NCBI GenBank assembly: GCA_002340255.1
Contig: DDLS01000175.1
Span: 98,794 to 162,793 of the forward strand
DNA from: Cyanobacteria bacterium UBA2566
GTDB taxonomy: Bacteria; Cyanobacteriota; Cyanobacteriia; Cyanobacteriales; Desertifilaceae
Reading direction: 5' to 3'
DNA: 64,000 bases
A program made the position numbers and the translations under genes. Positions 26,998 to 37,117 of the stretch are shown piece by piece; within the stretch, counting starts at the first letter, position 1, and the number at the start of each line of letters is the position of its first letter. Below the pieces are notes generated by a model. The model did not search any database. It was not told where the DNA came from and worked only from the letters and a program-made list of their open reading frames with translations.

Positions 26998-29900
26998 TCT
27001 CCAGCAAAGTTTTCCTGCAAGAGCTGTTCGATCTCTGGTAAAATCCGGTTTAATTCTAGGAACGTCGGGCTATTTTCCGATAATTCTACCATCATCCCCC
27101 GCAATTGCCGGATTGCATTTCTGGCCAACTTCTGAACTTTTGTCTCTTGAAGATTTTGTCCTGCCGATGCCAGCATTTGCAGCTTTTCTAATGCTTCGAC
27201 GCGATCGAGATCGTCCAGAGAAGGATCGTCGATGACTGTAGCCTGTAGTTGTTCCAGTAGCTCTGCAACTCTAGGTTGACCGACACCTCGCAGCTCCTGC
27301 CAAGTCCAAGGAATTTCAGCCGGATTTTGACAAATTACAGGTAGCCAACTGGCACAGAAAAATTGATTGTCTAATTCCCTTAACTTTTCTCTGGCTTGGC
27401 GAACCGATAAATAAAGGGACTCACCACGAGCAAACGTATCCATAAAGTATTGCAGAAATTTCTGAGCAACAACATCGGGTACTGGCTCTCGCATCACGAT
27501 AATTTGCGGGATCTGTAATCTGGCTAATTGTTGAGCTAAACCCAAACCATCACAGGAGTTAAAAATGGCTAACTTTAGACCTTGCTTAATTCCTGTTTGC
27601 AGCGCATCTTGCAACTGTTTAATCGTCAAACTGTCGGTTCGATTAATGTAAATACATCCCGTATCTCTATCTCCTTGACTTTCGCTGTGTCCGGCGAAAA
27701 AGAGAATATCCCATCCTCTGATATCTTGAAGGGTTTCCTCTAATTCAGCCTGCTGAGGTTCAACTAAGCAAACAGTCTCTGCGGTTTCAATGCCTTCTAG
27801 TAACTGCCGGTCTCGCTCGAGATCGATACCTTCCGAGTTACCGAGAACAATTAACACTCGAACATTATGCCTTGTATTGGGAGATTTTTCAACTAGATCG
27901 TAGGCTGTCGTACTCAGAGCAATTTCAGCCTTTTCATAAGTTTCAAACCAGTTCCATAGCTGCCAAGGCAGTTGCCGCAGCAGAGGATCTTCAGTTTGAA
28001 TCAAGACTCGAATCTCATAGTTATAGGGGAGCTGGGCCTGTAATTTTTCTCGAACTGGAAGAAATGCTTCTGAATTTAGCCATTCATTGATAGCTTGTGA
28101 TAACCTCTGAGCAGATTCATCTAATTCTCGCTGAAATGAAGTGTTAGGAATTTGTTTTCTCCGGCCACCTAACCTCAAATTTTGTCCCACGGTGCGGTAA
28201 GTATCTTGCCAGGTTAATAATGCAGTAGGTAACTCCGCAGAAGGGGGAAGCTGACCAGGCATCTCATTGGAAGGCAGTGCAGCATAATCACCAACTTGTA
28301 AGATCAGAGGAAAACCTGTCTCAAAGTTGCCTGCTCCAATCTTCAGCATTACTCGTTTACCTACATAAACTTTATTATCCAGCACTTGGGAATCTTTAAA
28401 GTTTGTTTTTATCATTCCCAAGAGCATCTGAACTTTACTATCTCGATCGGCAAGCATAGATAAAAATTTCCGATCGGGGGAAGATTGAAGGCGTTTGTAC
28501 TCTCTAAAGTATTCGGCATGAAGTTGCGATCGGTCAGTACCCTTTGCCACTTTTGCTCTTATAAGAAGTTGATCTTGATTTTTGCCTCGCCGTTCGATTG
28601 AAACAATTTCAAGGTTTGCTTCTGGATGATTATCCATTAATCGATCTAGTGAAATTGCAATTGCCCGTGGATCGATATCCTGACGATGGTAAAGATCGAG
28701 AGTCTCTTTGAGAGGAGTGATAAAATCAGCAAAATCGCCGGGTTCAAATATTTCGTTACGATTATCGGGTTTACGACCTGTATCTGGGTCATCCTCAGTT
28801 GGTAAACGAGTAAAGATAAATTCACATCTTATATTATCTAACTTGGTTTCAGCACTAATACGCCAGTCTTGAATAAAAGCACCGGTCAAACAAGCACCTG
28901 TTAAGTCAGCTCGATCGAGTTGAGTTTGCACGAGCTTGGCAAGAGATAGGTCAGCACCCTGTAACAAGGTGTCTCCCAAATCAGCACCAATAAAATTTGC
29001 CTTTCTAAGATTAGCATCGATCAGGTTAACACTTCTCAAAGACATTCTTTCAAAATTCTTGTCTTCACCGTTTCGAGTAACCGCCAATTGTAAAATTTCG
29101 GCTTCTTTCAAGTAACTATTACCGACACTAGCAAAATCTAATCCCTGAGTGTTCAGCCAATTGGTATGTGCTATTATGGCATGGTTCAACCGAGAATTTT
29201 TGAGAAATGCATTAGCGAAATTTGCACCGGTCAAGTCACTAGATTGGAAGTTAGTTCCGCCTAATGATGAAATTGATAAGATTAATTGTCGAACAATGGA
29301 GAATTTTTCCGATCCACGAACCGCTTGCCTACTGATGTAGTTACCCAAAACAATTAGAATTACTAATATTAGAATAGCCAGTAAGATTGCCCACTCTCTT
29401 TCACTTTCAATGACCGCAGCAACTATTGCTCGAGAAAGGTTCAGTGCGCCAAACTGCTGACGAAGTTCGGATACCACAGTATCTAAATCATCGCTATTTT
29501 CTATAATATTGGATGAATATTTAACGAGTTGCTGGATGGCTCCAAAGCCAACAAAACAGCCCAGAGTTCCTAAAATAACATGGGTAGGATACTTGGAATC
29601 TGTAACTACAGTAGCCAGTCCTGTCGCGATCGCCTGCAACAAGCTGGCAACTACGATTAATGCAGAAACTAGGGCAGTGGCTCCAACCCCTGGTAGTATT
29701 CTCAGAGCTGTACCGACAATGGACAGCACAGTGACAACACTAGCAGCTAATGTGAGAATTCCTGGAATATATCCTCGCCATACTGTAACCACAGAGAACG
29801 TTACCAAAACTAACCAAGCAATAACGCCAGATATTAGACGGTAATCTTCAAAGTTAATAAAGTAAGGTTGCAACATGCCTGCTGCGATCGTACCTGTTAA

Positions 29901-30128
29901 ACCACTCACAAGACCTGCTAATATTGCTGTCGCAACTGAAGTGAATAGCCAGAAAATAATCCAATGATTTGGCAGTCCACAAATAACATGGCTAAAGTCA
30001 GCTCCATTGAGTTTTGCATTTTTGAAGTTTGCACCACGTAGGTCTGCATGACTAAAATTACTACCTTCTAACTTTCGATCTCCGAAGGATTTGCCCTGGA
30101 GATTAGCACCACTGAAGTTGTAATTCAT
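26994..30128 (-). CDS. Pentapeptide-repeat membrane protein with C-terminal CHAT peptidase domain
   Basis: The product is 1044 residues. Pentapeptide repeats (1-47) are followed by about six membrane helices (~55-275), a second pentapeptide block (~285-430), a soluble domain shared with the neighbour (~450-560), a linker, the CHAT domain (~760-930) and a helical C-terminal domain (~960-1040). The caspase-like dyad is visible: H814 in FFAGHSES and C859 in FNSCDGLG. CHAT proteases are activated by partner sensors in several bacterial immune or cell-death systems. Here the protease would face the cytoplasm from a membrane platform. It is the last gene of a minus-strand operon, 65 bp after its CHAT-less paralogue. 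Confidence 0.85.
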   Translation of the reverse strand: MNYNFSGANLQGKSFGDRKLEGSNFSHADLRGANFKNAKLNGADFSHVICGLPNHWIIFWLFTSVATAILAGLVSGLTGTIAAGMLQPYFINFEDYRLISGVIAWLVLVTFSVVTVWRGYIPGILTLAASVVTVLSIVGTALRILPGVGATALVSALIVVASLLQAIATGLATVVTDSKYPTHVILGTLGCFVGFGAIQQLVKYSSNIIENSDDLDTVVSELRQQFGALNLSRAIVAAVIESEREWAILLAILILVILIVLGNYISRQAVRGSEKFSIVRQLILSISSLGGTNFQSSDLTGANFANAFLKNSRLNHAIIAHTNWLNTQGLDFASVGNSYLKEAEILQLAVTRNGEDKNFERMSLRSVNLIDANLRKANFIGADLGDTLLQGADLSLAKLVQTQLDRADLTGACLTGAFIQDWRISAETKLDNIRCEFIFTRLPTEDDPDTGRKPDNRNEIFEPGDFADFITPLKETLDLYHRQDIDPRAIAISLDRLMDNHPEANLEIVSIERRGKNQDQLLIRAKVAKGTDRSQLHAEYFREYKRLQSSPDRKFLSMLADRDSKVQMLLGMIKTNFKDSQVLDNKVYVGKRVMLKIGAGNFETGFPLILQVGDYAALPSNEMPGQLPPSAELPTALLTWQDTYRTVGQNLRLGGRRKQIPNTSFQRELDESAQRLSQAINEWLNSEAFLPVREKLQAQLPYNYEIRVLIQTEDPLLRQLPWQLWNWFETYEKAEIALSTTAYDLVEKSPNTRHNVRVLIVLGNSEGIDLERDRQLLEGIETAETVCLVEPQQAELEETLQDIRGWDILFFAGHSESQGDRDTGCIYINRTDSLTIKQLQDALQTGIKQGLKLAIFNSCDGLGLAQQLARLQIPQIIVMREPVPDVVAQKFLQYFMDTFARGESLYLSVRQAREKLRELDNQFFCASWLPVICQNPAEIPWTWQELRGVGQPRVAELLEQLQATVIDDPSLDDLDRVEALEKLQMLASAGQNLQETKVQKLARNAIRQLRGMMVELSENSPTFLELNRILPEIEQLLQENFAGD

Positions 30129-30193
30129 ATTATCTTTAATTTAAATTAAAACGATCGAACATATAGCTAAACACATTTAATAAATAGCTGTAA

Positions 30194-32236
30194 TTATTTT
30201 AAATTAAAGTAAGCATCAATATCTTCCAATATCTCGATCGCTTTAGGTGATAATTCAGATTGAGATTGCACCTCTAGAAATATCCCTCTTAACCATTGAA
30301 CAGATTTTCTCACTTTCCTAACAAAATGTACTTTCCCCAAAATGGCACAGTCTAATATTTCTCTCAATTGAATTATTGCTTCTATTTGGTCAGACTCTGA
30401 TAGGTCTAGATTAATAATCAATTGTTGAAGTTCTAAGATTAATTGACTTAATCGATTTAAGCTGAACTCATTAGAAGATTCAATTATCATAATTGCCTTT
30501 TCCAAATCAGCGTTGGTTGACTCTAAACTTCCATAAACTCCTTGAATCATACTTTCGATGCTCTTAACTCTCTCATTAGGGATGTCTATTAAAACCCTCG
30601 GATCGTTATGAGGTAGAGATTTGAGTAAATTATAATCCCGAAAATATTCTTGGCTTAACCTGGAGAAATCAACCCCTTCACTTGTTTTTGCTCTTAATAG
30701 CAATTTGCCTTCTCCTTTTCTCTCCATTGCCAGTAGTTCAATGTCCGATTCAGGATGGTTTTCTATTAACTTTTGAAAGGCAAATGCTACGGCACGGGGA
30801 TCGACTTGCTGGTTGTGATATAGATCTAAAGTTCTGACTAACGGAGCAATGAAATCAGCAAAATCTCCATCTTTAAAATACTCCTCTCGATTGTCCGGTT
30901 TACGGAAACAATCGCGATTATCGGGTGTTGGGAGTCTCATATAAATATATTGACACTGAATATTATCTAGCTTAGTGTCAACAGTTATTCCCCAATCTTG
31001 AATGTATGCTCCGGTCAAACAAGCACCTGTTAAGTCAGTTTTATCTAAGTCTGCTTGGACTAGTTTGGCATCAGATAAGTTAGCATATCTCAACCATGTA
31101 TTACTTAAGTCTGCACCAATAAAGCTTGCCTCATGAAGTTCTAAGTTGCATAGATTCAGACCCTGTAAATTCATGCGATCGAAGTTTTCACTTCTGCCTT
31201 GGCCTGTCAACAACAAATTTCTAATTTTTGGATTGTCTAAATAACTAGAACCGACGAGTGATGTATTGAGATGTTTAACTTCTAACCAGCAAGTACGATC
31301 GATTTTTGCTTGTCTAAAATTACAGTTTCTCAGTACAGATCCTGTTAAATTCGCATTTGATAACTCGGCTTGACTAAAATTTGTACCTCCTAATGCGGCC
31401 ATTGTTGCTGCCAAACTTCTAATCAATGTAAATCGCTGGTCTTCAGCTATTGTCTTTTGACCAATGTAGCCACCAAGTCCCAAAATTAGACCTGATATAA
31501 GAATAGCAGATAGTTGACCTAGTAATGGTTGATTCGTTGCCGTAATTGTAAGAGCTTTCGCGATCGCTCCATCCCCTGATTCTGTAACAGTTTGAGCAAT
31601 AGACCAAACAACAAAACTGAATATCAATCCAGATATCGAACTCATTACAGCAGTCAGTATCCTTAAGGGTCTAGATCGATCGATAAGAAGACTAATTGCT
31701 ACAGAAGCTGAAATAGTTATGCTACTGACGAAAAACCAAGCAACAGCAAGAGCTATCGCACCAGTACCTGCAAGAATTGGTTGAATTAAGTTACCTAATG
31801 GGGTCAAGGTAGAAATTGTAATGGTTGTTGCAACGCCTCCTATAAGTATTCCGGAAGAGAGCGTCATTATTGTAAAAACACTTAGGGAGATTACCATAAT
31901 GACTGATGGTATTAAAGTAAACTCATCTGTAAATCTATTAGTGGCTGTACTCACGATCAGAATTCCTGACTGTATAGCAGCAATCGTAGCTATTGCTGCT
32001 AGAGTAATCGAAAAAATGGTAAGACCAATAATCCAACTATATGATTGTCCTGCCTCAACCTTACAAAAGTGAGCATTATCTAATGTTGCTCCTTTGAAAT
32101 TTGTACTACGAATATTAGCATCATTCAAATTTATATCAGGTAACCCTTGGCCGGCTAGGGATTGACCCACCAGATTAACACCCTGAAAATTTCTTCTTCC
32201 TAATGAATATAACTTGATCAAGTCTTTAGCTTTCAT
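30194..32236 (-). CDS. Pentapeptide-repeat membrane protein, CHAT-less paralogue
   Basis: The product is 680 residues with the same order as its neighbour: N-terminal pentapeptide repeats (1-45), five to six membrane helices (~46-275), second pentapeptide block (~285-430), then the shared soluble domain (RKPDNREEYFKDGDFADFI and DPRAVAFAFQKLIENHPES; the CHAT protein has RKPDNRNEIFEPGDFADFI). It ends with a helical domain (LRGIFLEVQ) like the CHAT protein's end but has no CHAT domain. The two probably arose by duplication and may assemble together, this one as sensor or scaffold. The gap to the upstream hydrolase gene is 12 bp. Confidence 0.8.
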   Translation of the reverse strand: MKAKDLIKLYSLGRRNFQGVNLVGQSLAGQGLPDINLNDANIRSTNFKGATLDNAHFCKVEAGQSYSWIIGLTIFSITLAAIATIAAIQSGILIVSTATNRFTDEFTLIPSVIMVISLSVFTIMTLSSGILIGGVATTITISTLTPLGNLIQPILAGTGAIALAVAWFFVSSITISASVAISLLIDRSRPLRILTAVMSSISGLIFSFVVWSIAQTVTESGDGAIAKALTITATNQPLLGQLSAILISGLILGLGGYIGQKTIAEDQRFTLIRSLAATMAALGGTNFSQAELSNANLTGSVLRNCNFRQAKIDRTCWLEVKHLNTSLVGSSYLDNPKIRNLLLTGQGRSENFDRMNLQGLNLCNLELHEASFIGADLSNTWLRYANLSDAKLVQADLDKTDLTGACLTGAYIQDWGITVDTKLDNIQCQYIYMRLPTPDNRDCFRKPDNREEYFKDGDFADFIAPLVRTLDLYHNQQVDPRAVAFAFQKLIENHPESDIELLAMERKGEGKLLLRAKTSEGVDFSRLSQEYFRDYNLLKSLPHNDPRVLIDIPNERVKSIESMIQGVYGSLESTNADLEKAIMIIESSNEFSLNRLSQLILELQQLIINLDLSESDQIEAIIQLREILDCAILGKVHFVRKVRKSVQWLRGIFLEVQSQSELSPKAIEILEDIDAYFNLK

Positions 32237-32248
32237 CTCTTATTCAAC

Positions 32249-33307
32249 TCAGGCTTGACAATCAACTAGGGTTTCACAAAAATCTAGTAATCGATTCATC
32301 CCCCAAAAATGATCTTCTAAATTATTTGTTTTACTAATGTGGCTGATATGCCCACCTTTTTTTGTTAGGATTAGATGAGCATTTCTATTTTGAGCCATTC
32401 GCTGTTTCATCTGCGGCCATATGCTGGGTTCAAAGAGAGGGTCATTTTGGGAATAAATAATTAGATAAGGAAGAGCCAACCGATCTAAAAAGTAAAGAGC
32501 GCTAGTTTGGTGATAATATGCAAAAATGCTGTTAAAGCCGTAGTAGTCAATAACCATTTCCCGATCATAATTATCGATTGAAGTGATGCATTCTACAGCA
32601 CCTGGTTTTAAGGTATGGGGAAAAAGTTCTCGGCGTTTTTCTCCTTCAGCGCGGAAGTTGCGAACAAAACTCTGCTCAATCTTTCTACCGATTGATGTTT
32701 TTCGTAAATGAACCAGAGAAAGGTTAGACTCTAGGTGGGTTGAGAGAGTGGCTGCACCACATATTTTGGAACACTTTGTTTCCATTGCCGCTCTCAATCC
32801 CCATAATGCTAATTGTCCTCCCATTGAGACACCAGCGAGAATAACTGGGGGTGGGCAACCCATTTTTGTCAGTTGTTCTGCCAGATGGATTTGGTCTTGT
32901 CCTTCTCGCCAGCCGTAGGAGGAAGGAACGGGAGAAAGTTCTGCCGTTTTTCCGTGGCCTCGCCAATCATACAGAAGAATTGCAAAATTGCGGTTGTAAG
33001 CTTTGCGGGCAAACAAGTTAGCATACCAGGCTTTTTTGACAATTCCATTGAGACCTGTATTGAAGATGATAGTGCCTTTGACATGGGTAGGACAACTCCA
33101 TAATCCCCAGAGGGGAACCCCTTCAGCACCAGTAAATATCTGTTCTTGCCAAGCATAAATTTGAGGCAGGTGACTTAACCAAGGAACGTGATCGCCCCAC
33201 CGTTGCCAGGTTTTTCCATACCAGTATTTTGTGGCGAGGGTTTGGATTAAACCATCATTGAAATATAGGGGAGGTTGATATTTAATCATTCTCTGTCCTA
33301 ATTCCAT
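32249..33307 (-). CDS. Alpha/beta-hydrolase (YheT-like)
   Basis: The product is 352 residues from the ATG at 33307; a TTG 14 codons earlier is less likely. The N-terminus KYQPPLYFNDGLIQTLATKY is characteristic of the YheT branch. The nucleophile elbow is GVSMGG, with Asp in YSQNDPLF and His in KGGHISH completing the triad. It is the first gene of an operon with the two pentapeptide/CHAT genes (12-bp gap). The substrate is unknown; esterase or lipase activity on membrane lipids would fit the membrane-bound partners, but this is inference. Confidence 0.8.
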   Translation of the reverse strand: MELGQRMIKYQPPLYFNDGLIQTLATKYWYGKTWQRWGDHVPWLSHLPQIYAWQEQIFTGAEGVPLWGLWSCPTHVKGTIIFNTGLNGIVKKAWYANLFARKAYNRNFAILLYDWRGHGKTAELSPVPSSYGWREGQDQIHLAEQLTKMGCPPPVILAGVSMGGQLALWGLRAAMETKCSKICGAATLSTHLESNLSLVHLRKTSIGRKIEQSFVRNFRAEGEKRRELFPHTLKPGAVECITSIDNYDREMVIDYYGFNSIFAYYHQTSALYFLDRLALPYLIIYSQNDPLFEPSIWPQMKQRMAQNRNAHLILTKKGGHISHISKTNNLEDHFWGMNRLLDFCETLVDCQA

Positions 33308-33835
33308 TGTTCTGTTTCTTTTCTCAGATACCACATTGACCAACGCCAAACACGCCTACTCACTACAAGGGAGGCGATCGCCCAAGCTATTGCGATCGCT
33401 AGAGCATACTGTGGTGCAATCAATCTCATCAGCAGAAGCAAGTACATTGTAGCTTCCTTGCTGGATAGCGATCGCCTGGTCTAGGGGCGAGAGAATCATA
33501 AGGAAACACCCGTCTACCTAGCTCAACAATTGGAAAGTGAACAAAGAAAACCGGCCTTAAATCCTCTAAAATGAGGCCAGTCAACGACTACGCTCAAGCC
33601 CTGAGTCAGTTCAATTGCAACGCGAAAAGATTACCCTCTCCCAGCTAGAAACCTTTCTATTCAAGGCCGCTGATCTTCTGCGCGGCAACATGGACGCATC
33701 TGAATTTAAAGGGCATTTCTATTAATTGACTATAGCCTAAATTTATGAGAGAACCAAATTTGTATTCTAAACTACAAAAAACTAACAAAAAAGCGTGTAA
33801 TATTCCGTGAGGAAATAATCTAACCTGTCAAACCC
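33308..33835 (+). other. Intergenic region with gene debris
   Basis: This 528-bp divergent gap holds three GCGATCGC sites or close variants, an imperfect GGCCTT/GAGGCC hairpin near 33553-33579 and the HsdM fragment at 33615-33725. Promoters for the hydrolase operon (minus) and the M16 genes (plus) must lie here, but none is convincing by eye. Confidence 0.4.
33615..33725 (+). pseudogene. Truncated N-terminus of a type I restriction-modification methylase (HsdM)
   Basis: A 36-codon frame reads QREKITLSQLETFLFKAAD, then LLRGNMDASEFKGHFY, then TAA. This is the conserved N-terminal signature of HsdM (LETFLFKAADILRGNMDASEFK). The remaining ~450 residues of the family are absent. It is a relic of a lost type I system. 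Confidence 0.75.
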
Positions 33836-35203
33836 TTGGCACAATTATTGTCACTCCCCCATTTTCCGGCTCGCACCCTAAAACTAGACAGTGGCTTAAC
33901 CCTGATCCATCAGCAAATGTCAGCCACCCCCGCAGTGGTTGCGGATGTGTGGGTAAAAGCAGGGGCAATGCAAGAGCCAGAAGACGCACCTGGACTCGCC
34001 CACTTCCTGGAACATATGGTGTTCAAAGGAACAGCTCGCATTGGCCCTGGGATATTTGACCAAGTCATCGAAAATCGAGGTGGTGTCAGTAATGCGGCCA
34101 CCAGTTATGATTATGCTCATTTCTATATTAATACCGCTGTTCATCATCTGGCTGATACCTTACCCTATTTAGCCCAAATTTTACTCCATCCGGCGATTCC
34201 GGAGGAGGAATTTTTGCAAGAACGAGAAGTGGTGATGTCAGAAATAAGACAAGTTCAAGACGATCCCGACTGGCTAGGATTTTCTTCGTTGCTGGAAAAT
34301 TTATATCCCGATCATCCTTATGGACGCTCCGTACTGGGAACGCAAGCGCAAGTCTTAAACCATACTCCGCAACAAATGCAGTCATTTCATCAGCAGTGTT
34401 ACCAACCGGAGAATATAACTGTGGTGTTAGTCGGAGATATTACTGAAACTGAAGCGATTCATTTAGTCAGTAAAAGTTTTGTGGGGTTTAAAAAAGAAAG
34501 GAGCAGTGAGAAAAAAGGGCGATCGCACAAGCAATGGGTCGCATTATCGCCGCACCATCTCACCCCAGACAATGGCAAAAAAAACCGAAAAACGCCTTCG
34601 ATTTTTCCTCTAGAAACGATTCGCAGAAAGGAATTCAAGTACCCTCGCTTAGAAGAAGCCAGATTAATGATGGCATGGCTAGGGCCAGGAGTCAATCGCC
34701 TCAGTGACGCTTATGCTCTGGATTTAATTTCCGTACTTTTAGCCAGTGGACGGACTTCCCGTCTCGTGAGAGAATTACAACAAGAACAGGGTTTAGCTTA
34801 TGGGATTGGCAGTGATTTTTCTCTGCAACAGGATTCTAGCTTGTTTACAATTACGGCTTGGCTAGAGCCGAAATATCTGAACGATGTAGAATTTTTGATT
34901 CGCGATCGCCTGGATACCCTCCGCACGACCCCCATTTTGGAGACTGAATTGCGATCGTGCCAGCGTCAACTGTGTAATGATTATGCCTTCTCTACGGAAA
35001 CCCCTAGTCAATTGGCCGGATTATATGGATATTACAATACCGTCGCTCAAGCCAGGCAAGCGGTGAGTTATCCCCATCGGGTACGATCTCTAACTGCCGA
35101 AGAAATTCAGCGTGTAGCTGGAGAATATTTACACCCCGATCGCTATGTTGTCACCCAGTTGAAACCGTTGTGGAGATCGGGGAGTGGGGGAATGGGGGGA
35201 TAG
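33836..35203 (+). CDS. M16 zinc peptidase, catalytic subunit
   Basis: The product is 455 residues. The inverted zinc motif HFLEH is at 56-60 (H56, E59 and H60), with a downstream conserved glutamate in the EREVVMSEI region. The start is TTG at 33836, which gives the usual family N-terminus; no in-frame ATG is closer. M16 peptidases of this pitrilysin/processing-peptidase type work with a non-catalytic partner encoded next door. A ~35-residue Lys/Ser-rich insertion (KKERSSEKKGRSH) is unusual. The C-terminus ends in a low-complexity glycine run. Confidence 0.9.
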   Translation: MAQLLSLPHFPARTLKLDSGLTLIHQQMSATPAVVADVWVKAGAMQEPEDAPGLAHFLEHMVFKGTARIGPGIFDQVIENRGGVSNAATSYDYAHFYINTAVHHLADTLPYLAQILLHPAIPEEEFLQEREVVMSEIRQVQDDPDWLGFSSLLENLYPDHPYGRSVLGTQAQVLNHTPQQMQSFHQQCYQPENITVVLVGDITETEAIHLVSKSFVGFKKERSSEKKGRSHKQWVALSPHHLTPDNGKKNRKTPSIFPLETIRRKEFKYPRLEEARLMMAWLGPGVNRLSDAYALDLISVLLASGRTSRLVRELQQEQGLAYGIGSDFSLQQDSSLFTITAWLEPKYLNDVEFLIRDRLDTLRTTPILETELRSCQRQLCNDYAFSTETPSQLAGLYGYYNTVAQARQAVSYPHRVRSLTAEEIQRVAGEYLHPDRYVVTQLKPLWRSGSGGMGG

Positions 35204-35252
35204 GGGGACTCGGAGATCGCCCATTACCCATGATTTTTAATTTTTAATTGAC

Positions 35253-36551
35253 ATGACAGTTACTCTTCTCTCTTCACTTCAATCGAATCGAGCCTCTCGC
35301 TTGCAACTGAGCAATGGTATTGTGCTGTTAGTGGTGGAAAATGCGATCGCCGATATTGTTTCGAGTCGTTGGTTTTTGCGCTCTGGATGCAGTTGCGATC
35401 CCCCAGAAAAAGCAGGTATCGCTAACTTAGTCGCGTCCTTACTCACCAAAGGAACCCCGGACTTTTCTTGGTCAGATATTGCCGAACAAATTGAATCGGT
35501 GGGAGCAAGCTGTGGTGCAGATGCAGCCGCAGATTATTTTCTCATGAGTCTGAAAACAGTTTCTGGGGATTTTGTGCCCTTATTTAAGTTAGTCGCCCAG
35601 TTGATGCGATCGCCCACTTTTCCCCTAGAGCAAATACAATTAGAAAAGCGCCTGGTTTTACAAAGCATTCGCCAATCCCAAGAACAACCGTTTTCCTTAG
35701 CCTTCAAAGGCTTGCGTGAAGCCATGTATGGGGATCATCCCTACGGAAAATCCACCCTGGGAACCCTAGAAAGTGTTGAGCGCATTACCCAAAACGATTT
35801 ACAAGCCTTCCATAAAGCCTATTTTCGTCCCGATAACTTAGTCATTAGCATCTGTGGACGGATTAATGTATCAGAAGCTGTTTCTCTAGTTGAGGAGATC
35901 TTAGGCGATTGGGAAGTCCCAGAAAAACCCATCCCTCAAGTGCCTTTTCCACCCTTGAATCTAGATCGGATGTCTAGAATATCTCCTGTCATTCAACCCC
36001 AGGACACCCAACAATCCATCGTTATGGTCGGCTATCCAGGCGCACCAGTCAAGAGTCCAGATTATGCCGTGTTGAAATTGCTCAATACTTATTTAGGTAA
36101 TGGCTTATCGAGCCGCTTGTTTGTGGAGTTGCGGGAAAAACGGGGATTAGCCTATGATGTTTCCGCCTTTTATCCCACTCGTCAAGATTTATCCCAATTT
36201 GTTGTGTATATGGGAACTGCTCCGAGTAATACGGGAATTGCCATTACTTCCCTACAAGAAGAAGTCGAGCGCTTAAGTGAAACGTTCCTAACCTTAGATG
36301 ACTTGAGTACGAGTAAAAATAAACTGCTGGGGCAATATGCATTAGGCAAACAAACCAATTCCCAGATTGCCCAAATTTTGGGATGGTATGAAACCATTGG
36401 GTTAGGAATAGAATTTGATGACCACTTTCAAGAAACGATTGCTCAAGTGACCATTAACCAAGCCCAGGCTATTTCTCAAACTTATCTTACTTCTGGCTGT
36501 TTGTCGATTGTTGGCCCTCAAGAAGTCGTGGGTGAACACAAGTTGGGTTAA
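35253..36551 (+). CDS. M16 peptidase-like, non-catalytic partner
   Basis: The product is 432 residues in the same M16 fold, but the HxxEH site is replaced (GIANLVASLLTKGT). The substrate-binding C-terminal motif LREKRGLAYDVSAFYPTRQD is retained. This is the usual regulatory/inactive subunit of the two-gene M16B pair. It follows the catalytic gene by 49 bp, so the two form an operon. Confidence 0.88.
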   Translation: MTVTLLSSLQSNRASRLQLSNGIVLLVVENAIADIVSSRWFLRSGCSCDPPEKAGIANLVASLLTKGTPDFSWSDIAEQIESVGASCGADAAADYFLMSLKTVSGDFVPLFKLVAQLMRSPTFPLEQIQLEKRLVLQSIRQSQEQPFSLAFKGLREAMYGDHPYGKSTLGTLESVERITQNDLQAFHKAYFRPDNLVISICGRINVSEAVSLVEEILGDWEVPEKPIPQVPFPPLNLDRMSRISPVIQPQDTQQSIVMVGYPGAPVKSPDYAVLKLLNTYLGNGLSSRLFVELREKRGLAYDVSAFYPTRQDLSQFVVYMGTAPSNTGIAITSLQEEVERLSETFLTLDDLSTSKNKLLGQYALGKQTNSQIAQILGWYETIGLGIEFDDHFQETIAQVTINQAQAISQTYLTSGCLSIVGPQEVVGEHKLG

Positions 36552-36741
36552 TAGGTTGGAGATCGCGTTTCATTCCCGGTCTGATTTCCAACTCTTCTAA
36601 TGACTTATGCATTCCCAAATTTTCGGCAATGAAAGCGTCTTTCTTTTGACGGAGGACAAAGTCTACACCTTCTAAGCTGAACCAATCTCCCAACTTATCC
36701 CTCTTCTTCCACTCTTGGAAATTCTGAGGAATTTCCGTCAT
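36487..36741 (-). pseudogene. Probable transposase fragment (IS4-like)
   Basis: A minus-strand frame of 84 codons contains GVDFVLRQKKDAFIAENLG and LEELEIRPGMK. This resembles the internal region of IS4-family DDE transposases in cyanobacteria, where an RQKK segment follows the central catalytic Asp. Both ends are missing, and its 3' part overlaps the end of the M16 gene. Assignment is by eye and moderate; it could be an unrelated relic. Confidence 0.4.
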
Positions 36742-36768
36742 TACAGCCCGCGAACTCCAAGGAAAGAA

Positions 36769-37105
36769 TCAGGGTTTCACCCCCCTTTTTTGGAAAGTGA
36801 CAGAAGAGGGATTAGCCTTCAAACTGTACCTCATAGAAGAGAGAACCGCTATAATACTCTTATCATCTTCGCTTAATTTCGTTTCAATCGTAATGCGATT
36901 GGGAGCTTTTTTGATTTCTTCAAATGTTTTTCCAGCATGACTTTCATCCAGAGCATCGAGCACATTAGCCAACCCATTCATAAACACTTGATTAATTTGC
37001 CCGTCATAGCATTTCACGGCGGGAATCTCCCCATCTCTTTTTACAATTTTAATGGCTGGGCGTTTTTCGTTAGCTTTGAGGCGATACTTTAAAATTAATA
37101 AAGTT
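36769..37105 (-). pseudogene. Histidine kinase fragment (start of HATPase domain)
   Basis: The minus strand reads LKYRLKANEKRPAIKIVKRD, then KCYDGQINQVFMNGLANVLD, ALDESHAGKTFEEIK and ITIETKLSEDDKSIIAV. This matches the region between the H-box and N-box of cyanobacterial hybrid kinases (family form: GQLNQVFMNILANAIDALEE). After ~36850 the match stops and an unrelated tail leads to the stop. The N-box Asn is changed context (NGLANVLD), and the G1/F/G2 boxes are missing, so it cannot be a working kinase. Confidence 0.7.
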
Positions 37106-37117
37106 CAACATTTTCAT

